Shown piece after piece: positions 59,319 to 64,000 of a DNA stretch of 64,000 bases (position 1 is its first letter; each line of letters opens with the position of its first letter). Source of the stretch: DASXKD01 sp963734725 (lineage in GTDB: Bacteria; Actinomycetota; Actinomycetes; Streptosporangiales; Streptosporangiaceae); the NCBI GenBank assembly GCA_963734725.1, contig CAVTIX010000015.1, positions 186,001 through 250,000 of the forward strand, in the 5' to 3' direction. A program made the position numbers and the translations under genes. Below the pieces are notes generated by a model, which saw only the letters and a list, made by a program, of their open reading frames with translations, did not search any database and was not told where the DNA came from.

Positions 59319-60113
59319 TCATTCCGGCCTGGGGTCCCAGCGGAAGCGCCGGACCGCCACGATGGCGCCGATCACGCCCCACGCGGCCAGGACGGCCAGG
59401 TGCCGCCAGTCGGCGCCGGTGTGCCGGGACAGCGGCCCGGTCAGCGCCTCGTTGAACGGCCGGATCGGGAGCCAGCCGGTTACCTGGTTGAGCAGCTGGG
59501 AGTGGATCGGCAGGTAGGTGCCGGACAGGAACAGCAGCGGGAACAGCACGAGCTGCGCGACGGCCGGTGCGGCCTCGGCGTTCGAGATCACCGAAGCCAC
59601 CGCGACCCCCAGCGCGCAGAACGCAGCGGCGCCGAGCACCAGCGTCAGGGCGATCGCGGGCCAGTGCGACGGGAACGGCACGCCGTACAGGCGCCCCACC
59701 CCGACGATCAGCGCGATGTCGGCGATGCTCACCAGGATGCAGTGCGCGAGCAGCCCGACAAAGTAGGCCCAGGCCGGGAGCGGCGTGGCCCGGATCCGCT
59801 TGAGGATCCCGTTCTGCCGCCGGGCCGCGAGCGCGACCGCGAGCTGCCCGTAGCACGAGCCAAGCACGCATAGCGCGGCGATCGTCGGGACGTAGTACTG
59901 CAGCGCCGACAGCCCGCCGAAGTACGAGCTGCGCCCCACGCTGCCGAACAGGGCGCCCATGATGGTCACGAACACGACGGGGAAGACGAACGTGAAGATG
60001 GCGCTCTGCGGGTTGCGCCAGAACGACAGCTGCTCGTACCTGACCTGATGGGCCACCAGGCGCAGGTTGCTACGGCGGCGGGGCGGCCGGCCGGCGACGG
60101 CGGCGGCGGTCAT
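59319..60113 (-). CDS. ABC-2 type transporter permease
   Basis: A 264-residue six-helix permease: SAIFTFVFPVVFVTIMGALF, YYVPTIAALCVLGSCYGQLA, AWAYFVGLLAHCILVSIADI, LTLVLGAAAFCALGVAVASV, LVLFPLLFLSGTYLPI and the final LAVLAAWGVIGAIVAVRRF. The cytoplasmic ARRQNGILKRIRATPLP loop is the DrrB-type coupling motif. Its ATG overlaps the stop of the ATPase gene (ATGA). Forms an exporter with it; two copies would pair with two ATPases. Confidence 0.92.
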   Translation of the reverse strand: MTAAAVAGRPPRRRSNLRLVAHQVRYEQLSFWRNPQSAIFTFVFPVVFVTIMGALFGSVGRSSYFGGLSALQYYVPTIAALCVLGSCYGQLAVALAARRQNGILKRIRATPLPAWAYFVGLLAHCILVSIADIALIVGVGRLYGVPFPSHWPAIALTLVLGAAAFCALGVAVASVISNAEAAPAVAQLVLFPLLFLSGTYLPIHSQLLNQVTGWLPIRPFNEALTGPLSRHTGADWRHLAVLAAWGVIGAIVAVRRFRWDPRPE

Positions 60114-61123
60114 CGGGTGCTCCTCTCCGGCGCGCCGGGTTGCGCGCCCTTACTGGTTAGCCGCAGGTAGATGTCTTCGAGGCTGGGCCGGTCCACGGTG
60201 AGCCCGGACAGCGTGACACCGCGCCGGATGGCCCAGCCGGTCAGCCGGTGCAGTTCCTCGGTCGGCCGGGCGGTCTCGATCACCACGGCGCCGTTTTGCA
60301 CGGCGGCCAGTACCGGCAGGTCGGCGGCCGGAACGCCGGGCGGCAGCCGGAAGCTGATCCGCGCCTGTTCCGCGTCGCGCCCGCCCAGGCCGGCCGGCGG
60401 CCCCTCGGCCACGACGGCGCCGCCGTTGAGCAGCACCACCCGGTCGGCGAGCGCCTGCGCCTCGGCCATGTCGTGCGTGGTCAGCAGGATCGTGGTCCCG
60501 GCCGCCCGCAACTGCCTGACCAGGTCCCAGGCGTCGTGGCGCGCGGCCGGGTCGAACCCGGTCGTCGGCTCGTCCAGGTACAGCAGCTCCGGGCGGCCGA
60601 TCAGGCCGAGGGCGAGGTCCAGGCGGCGCTTCTGGCCGCCGGACAGGGACCTGACCTTGCGCCTCTCCAGGCCGGTGAGGCCTGCCAGGCCGATGACCTC
60701 GGGCACGGCACGGGGCGCCTGGTAGTAGCCGGCCTGGCGGGCGAGGGTCTCGCGCACCGTCAGGTAGGGCTCGACCGCGATGTCCTGCAGGACCAGCCCG
60801 GTCCGCTCGCGCAGGTCGCGCGCCGCTGACCGGTCGCCCGGATCCAGGCCGAGCACCTCGACCGCCCCGCCATCGCGAGCCCGGAAACCCTCCAGGATCT
60901 CGACCGTCGTGGTCTTGCCGGCCCCGTTCGGCCCCAGCAGGGCGACGATCTCATCGCGCCGGACCGAGAAGCTGACGTCCCGCACGGCCTGCACGGACCC
61001 GTAGCTCTTGCGCAGCCCGGCCACCGTGATCGCGGCCGGCGGGTTCGGTTCCCGCTCGGCGGGGCCAGGCTGGGCGAGCCGGCCGGCGGCGGATGCCGTC
61101 CCGGTGGTCAGTTCCGGGTGCAT
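60110..61123 (-). CDS. ABC transporter ATP-binding protein (DrrA-like)
   Basis: A 337-residue ATPase. Walker A GPNGAGKTT, Q-loop VLQDIAVEPYLTVRETLARQ, signature SLSGGQKRRLDLALGLIG, Walker B LLYLDEPTTGFD and H-loop LLTTHD are all normal. About 100 residues of C-terminal domain follow. N-terminal 30 residues are Pro/Ala-rich. Its start is inside the 3' end of the YceI gene (16-base overlap) and its stop overlaps the permease start, so YceI, ATPase and permease are one operon. Confidence 0.93.
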   Translation of the reverse strand: MHPELTTGTASAAGRLAQPGPAEREPNPPAAITVAGLRKSYGSVQAVRDVSFSVRRDEIVALLGPNGAGKTTTVEILEGFRARDGGAVEVLGLDPGDRSAARDLRERTGLVLQDIAVEPYLTVRETLARQAGYYQAPRAVPEVIGLAGLTGLERRKVRSLSGGQKRRLDLALGLIGRPELLYLDEPTTGFDPAARHDAWDLVRQLRAAGTTILLTTHDMAEAQALADRVVLLNGGAVVAEGPPAGLGGRDAEQARISFRLPPGVPAADLPVLAAVQNGAVVIETARPTEELHRLTGWAIRRGVTLSGLTVDRPSLEDIYLRLTSKGAQPGAPERSTR

Positions 61124-61638
61124 TGGATCTCCACGGTCAGGTCGAGGTAGCGGGCGGCCAGGCCGCGTGCCGCGGTGATGCCGAACTCGGTCCGGTCGAT
61201 GCGGGTCGTGGCGCGGGCGGTGAAGGACCCGCGGGACGCCTCGCACCGGGTGATCGTGAGGGTGATCGGCCTGGTGGCGCCGCGCACCGTGAGCGTTCCG
61301 GACAGGACCTGGCGCCCGGCCTCGATCCGGTCCGACCGGAAGATCAGCACCGGGTGCCTGGCGGGGTCCAGGAACCGTGGTGACAGCACGCTGCCATCGC
61401 GAGCAGGGTTCCTTGTATGGAAGCTCGCGGCGTCGATCTCTGCGTATATGGCTGACGCCTCGATCGGGTCGGCGACGTCCGCGGCGCCGCCGCGGATGGC
61501 GAAGGAGCCCTTCACCCGCCCGAGCCCGAACAGGTGGCGGGTGGCGAACGTGACGCGGGACCGGCGCGGGTCGATGTCGTAGTGGCCTGGCTGGGGTGTG
61601 GTCGTGACGACCGTCGATGTGGTTTGCATGCCCTCCAT
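61108..61638 (-). CDS. YceI-family lipid-binding protein
   Basis: A 176-residue lipocalin-like YceI protein: GHYDIDPRRSRVTFATRHLF, then GLGRVKGSFAIRGGAADVAD, ASFHTRNPARDGSVLSPRFL, then HPVLIFRSDRI and LSGTLTVRGATRPITLTI. YceI barrels bind polyisoprenoid or other long lipids. No signal peptide is evident. ATG at 61638 with GAAGG upstream is preferred. First gene of the operon with the ABC exporter, which hints at a lipid or isoprenoid substrate. Divergent from the histidine kinase gene. Confidence 0.9.
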   Translation of the reverse strand: MEGMQTTSTVVTTTPQPGHYDIDPRRSRVTFATRHLFGLGRVKGSFAIRGGAADVADPIEASAIYAEIDAASFHTRNPARDGSVLSPRFLDPARHPVLIFRSDRIEAGRQVLSGTLTVRGATRPITLTITRCEASRGSFTARATTRIDRTEFGITAARGLAARYLDLTVEIQCTRN

Positions 61639-61789
61639 TGCAGGCCTTCGGCCATGCGCCGGGGCAGGGCTGCCGGTCGGGTCCTGCCGCGACACAAGGA
61701 TGCCGTGCCGGGGCGGCGTGCGACTTTAGTAGGTTCCCGGGCGGCCGAAGGTATCGCGGGCCTGGGTGGCGGGCCTGCGATGACATAGC

Positions 61790-63004
61790 GTGAGCCGCAT
61801 GAGCACCCGATCGTGCGCCCCGCGGAAGAACGTGGCGCTGGACGTGGGCCTCGCGTGCTTCTTCGTGCTGCTCGACACCACGGTCACGCTGGCGGGCGCC
61901 TCCTGGTGGCCGGTGCACCCGGACAAGCTCGCCTGGGCGATGCTGGTGCTGCAGGCCCTGGCCGACGCGTCGCTGGTGGCCCGGCGGCGGGCGCCGATGC
62001 TCGTCATCGCGATCCTTACCGGATTCACGCTGGCGATCTCGCTGCTGATCTCCCCGGCCGGGGCCCTGACCCCGGCGAACTGGGGGAACGTGTGGGCGCC
62101 CTTCGGGACCGTGCTGGCCGCCTACGGGCCGTTCTACTACGGCAAGGACCGGCGCACCGCGTTCGCCGCGGTGGGCATCATGACGCTCGTCGCGGCCAGG
62201 CCCTGGGACCCGTCGGCGGTCGTGATCACGATCGCGGTGCTGCGGACGGCGGTCGGGCCGCTGCTGGCGCTGTATTTCAGCGCGCGCCACGAGATGCTGC
62301 AGGCACTGCGGGACCGCGCCGAGCGGGCCGAGCGGGAGCGCTACCTGCTCGCCGAGCGGGCCCGGGCGGAGGAGCGCGCCCGGCTGGCCGGTGAGATGCA
62401 CGACGTCGTGACGCACCGGGTAAGCCTGATGGTGCTGCAGGCGGGGGCGCTCGGCATCACCGCGACCGACAAGGCCACCCGGCAGGCGGCGGAGGAACTG
62501 CGCGCCGCGGGCGTCCAGGCTCTGGACGAGCTGCGTGACCTGGTCGGCATCCTGCGGACGGCACCCGAGGATGACCAGGCCCTGCCGGTCTCGGGCCTGG
62601 CTGAGCTGGTCGCCGAATCGACGGCCGTCGGCACTCCCGCCGAGTTTGCCCAGGAGGGCGACCCCGCGCTCGCCTCCCCCGTGGTCGGGCGGACGGCCTA
62701 CCGGATAGTGCGCGAGGCGCTGACGAACGTGCGCAAGCACGCGCCGGGCGCGCACGTGGTCGTCCGGGCCAGCTACGACGAGTCGCAGGTCTGGCTGAGC
62801 ATCCGCAACACCGCCGCCGCGGCCCCGCCGGCCAACGGCCTCGCCGCGACCGGCTCCGGCCTCGGCCTGGCCGGCCTGCGCCAGCGCATCGAGCTTGTGC
62901 ACGGCACGCTGCGCGCCAGCGGCACCCCGGACGGCGGGTTCTGCGTGGAGGCGACCATGCCGTCGTACGTGCCGACGGCGGAGCCGGCGGCGGGACCGGC
63001 ATGA
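61790..63004 (+). CDS. NarL-type sensor histidine kinase
   Basis: A 404-residue membrane kinase. About five helices cover residues 15-165, then a linker helix (RDRAERAERERYLLAERARA) and the HisKA_3 motif RLAGEMHDVVTHRVSLMVLQ with the phosphorylated His204. The ATPase domain shows EALTNVRKHAPGAHVVVRAS and GLGLAGLRQRIELVHG. GTG at 61790 or ATG at 61799. The stop overlaps the response regulator start. The pair probably senses an envelope-active compound and controls the divergent YceI-ABC operon. Confidence 0.92.
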   Translation: MSRMSTRSCAPRKNVALDVGLACFFVLLDTTVTLAGASWWPVHPDKLAWAMLVLQALADASLVARRRAPMLVIAILTGFTLAISLLISPAGALTPANWGNVWAPFGTVLAAYGPFYYGKDRRTAFAAVGIMTLVAARPWDPSAVVITIAVLRTAVGPLLALYFSARHEMLQALRDRAERAERERYLLAERARAEERARLAGEMHDVVTHRVSLMVLQAGALGITATDKATRQAAEELRAAGVQALDELRDLVGILRTAPEDDQALPVSGLAELVAESTAVGTPAEFAQEGDPALASPVVGRTAYRIVREALTNVRKHAPGAHVVVRASYDESQVWLSIRNTAAAAPPANGLAATGSGLGLAGLRQRIELVHGTLRASGTPDGGFCVEATMPSYVPTAEPAAGPA

Positions 63005-63651
63005 TCAGGGTGGTGGTCGTCGACGACGAGCCGATGGTGTGCGCGCACCTGCGCACGATCCTCGGCTCCGCGCCCGACATCGAGGTCGTGGACGAGGCGC
63101 ACGACGGCGCCGCGGGCGTGGAAGCCGTCGTCCGCAGCAGGCCCGACGTGGTGCTCATGGACCTGCGCATGCCGGTGCTGGACGGGATCGCCGCGATCGA
63201 GCGGATCGTCAAGCTCGCCAATCCGCCGGTCGTGGTGGTGCTGACCACATTCGACGCCGACCAGTACGTGCTGCGCGCGCTGCGCGCCGGAGCGGCCGGG
63301 TTCCTGGTCAAGTCCACCCCGCCGGAGGACCTGATCGGGCTGGTGCGGGTGGCGGCCGAGGGGCACACGGTGCTCTCGCCGGCGGCCGCCCGGCGGCTGA
63401 TCGCCGCGTCCGCCGACAGCCAGCTTGCGGCCGAACGCGCCCGCAAGCTGGCCGGTTCGCTGACCGAGCGCGAGGTCGAGGTGCTCACCGGCCTGGGCGA
63501 GGGACTGTCCAACGCGCAGATCGCGGCCCGGCTCTACCTCTCCGAGGCGACGGTCAAGGGCTACGTGTCCCGGATGCTGGACAAACTCGGCCTCGACAAC
63601 CGCACCCAGGCGGGGCTGCTGGCCCACGACGCGGGCATCGTCAGCCGTTGA
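63001..63651 (+). CDS. NarL/FixJ-family response regulator
   Basis: A 216-residue response regulator. Receiver: IRVVVVDDEPMVCAHLRTIL with acidic residues 8-9, phosphorylation site Asp54 in DVVLMDLRMPVLDG, and the Lys in GFLVKSTPPEDL. Output: LuxR helix-turn-helix LTEREVEVLTGLGEGLSNAQ then IAARLYLSEATVKGYVSRML. ATGA overlap with the kinase gene indicates coupled synthesis. Confidence 0.94.
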   Translation: MIRVVVVDDEPMVCAHLRTILGSAPDIEVVDEAHDGAAGVEAVVRSRPDVVLMDLRMPVLDGIAAIERIVKLANPPVVVVLTTFDADQYVLRALRAGAAGFLVKSTPPEDLIGLVRVAAEGHTVLSPAAARRLIAASADSQLAAERARKLAGSLTEREVEVLTGLGEGLSNAQIAARLYLSEATVKGYVSRMLDKLGLDNRTQAGLLAHDAGIVSR

Positions 63652-63755
63652 CTTCCACTCCGCCTTGACGGGCTAGTGGCCATTGGGCAGTACGCCTTCC
63701 TTTTTCACCCCCTAGGGGTCATGTTGCTCTGCGCCGAGCGTGGTGAGATTGTGCG

Positions 63756-64000
63756 GTGACAACGCCCGCGGATCCGGTTGCCCTGTTGCGCAGCCGGGCC
63801 TACGTGCAGCTGCTGGTGGTGGCCGCGATCTTGGGCGTGCCGGTGTCCGCGGCCGCCTACGGCTTCCTGGCTCTCGTCAGCTACCTGCAGGAAGAGATCT
63901 TCACTCACCTTCCGCACGGGCTGGGCTTTTCCACCGAGCCGCTGTGGTGGCCGCTGCCGGTCCTGGCGGTCGGGGGGGTGCTGGCGGCGCTGGCGATCCG
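63756..64000 (+). CDS. ClC-family chloride channel protein (partial, 3' end outside window)
   Basis: The first 81 codons of a ClC-type chloride channel or H+/Cl- antiporter: LLRSRAYVQLLVVAAILGVP, then VSAAAYGFLALVSYLQEEIF, a short loop, and LWWPLPVLAVGGVLAALAI. These match the first two helices and loop of actinomycete ClC proteins. GTG at 63756 has GGTGAG 8 bases upstream. The frame is open to the window's end. Confidence 0.8.
   Translation, partial: MTTPADPVALLRSRAYVQLLVVAAILGVPVSAAAYGFLALVSYLQEEIFTHLPHGLGFSTEPLWWPLPVLAVGGVLAALAI

Overview
The window is high-GC DNA with strong third-position G/C bias, many GTG starts and ATGA start/stop overlaps. It encodes a SARP-type AfsR-like regulator, a DUF574 methyltransferase, an Rpf/LysM protein, an F420/PPOX-type enzyme, an ECF42-type sigma factor and many ABC exporters paired with PadR or TetR regulators. 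This points to a soil-type filamentous actinomycete. The genus cannot be fixed from the sequence alone. No rRNA, tRNA or CRISPR array was recognised.

Layout. 1-8.6 kb: a YidC-like insertase, then two exporter cassettes (PadR + MacB/FtsX-type ABC; TetR + DrrA-type ATPase + 12-TM permease). 8.6-10.4 kb: an AT-richer island with a 37-bp palindrome, a short ORF with a perfect ribosome binding site and a large serine recombinase. Its right edge cuts into the 5' end of a DHA2 drug-efflux gene. 12-16.3 kb: TetR, an anti-sigma-type ATPase, an EreA/ChaN-like protein, a hexapeptide-repeat protein and a GAF protein, with CocE and VapC gene remnants. 16.3-25.4 kb: PPOX enzyme, MFS transporter, SARP regulator, a small His-rich membrane peptide, threonine-synthase-like enzyme, DUF574 methyltransferase and an Rpf-like cell-wall enzyme with a hairpin-bearing leader. 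25.7-36.6 kb: decaying metabolic genes (intradiol dioxygenase, EEP hydrolase, AHSA1-YciI, GlxA remnant) mixed with intact small enzymes and a LAL-type LuxR regulator. 36.6-48.6 kb: KUP transporter, VOC proteins, two ECF sigma factors, P450, a membrane-SCO fusion, SixA and DUF885. 49-57 kb: degenerate M23 protein, SMP-30 enzyme, flavin disulfide reductase, a PadR locus with a 73-bp tandem triplication, and a MocR/MFS divergent pair. 57-64 kb: YihY and PAP2 membrane proteins, a YceI-ABC exporter operon divergent from a NarL-type two-component system, and the start of a ClC channel.

Two themes stand out. One is small local regulator-plus-exporter or regulator-plus-enzyme cassettes. The other is gene decay: at least seven genes or fragments are frameshifted, internally deleted or reduced to tails, and two sites show tandem duplication of a gene's last codons with the stop. 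Some single-base frameshifts could be assembly errors; the internal deletions and tails cannot be explained that way. No clearly new defence or biosynthetic system was found. The best candidates for follow-up are the recombinase island, the membrane-SCO fusion and the tandemly triplicated gene end.
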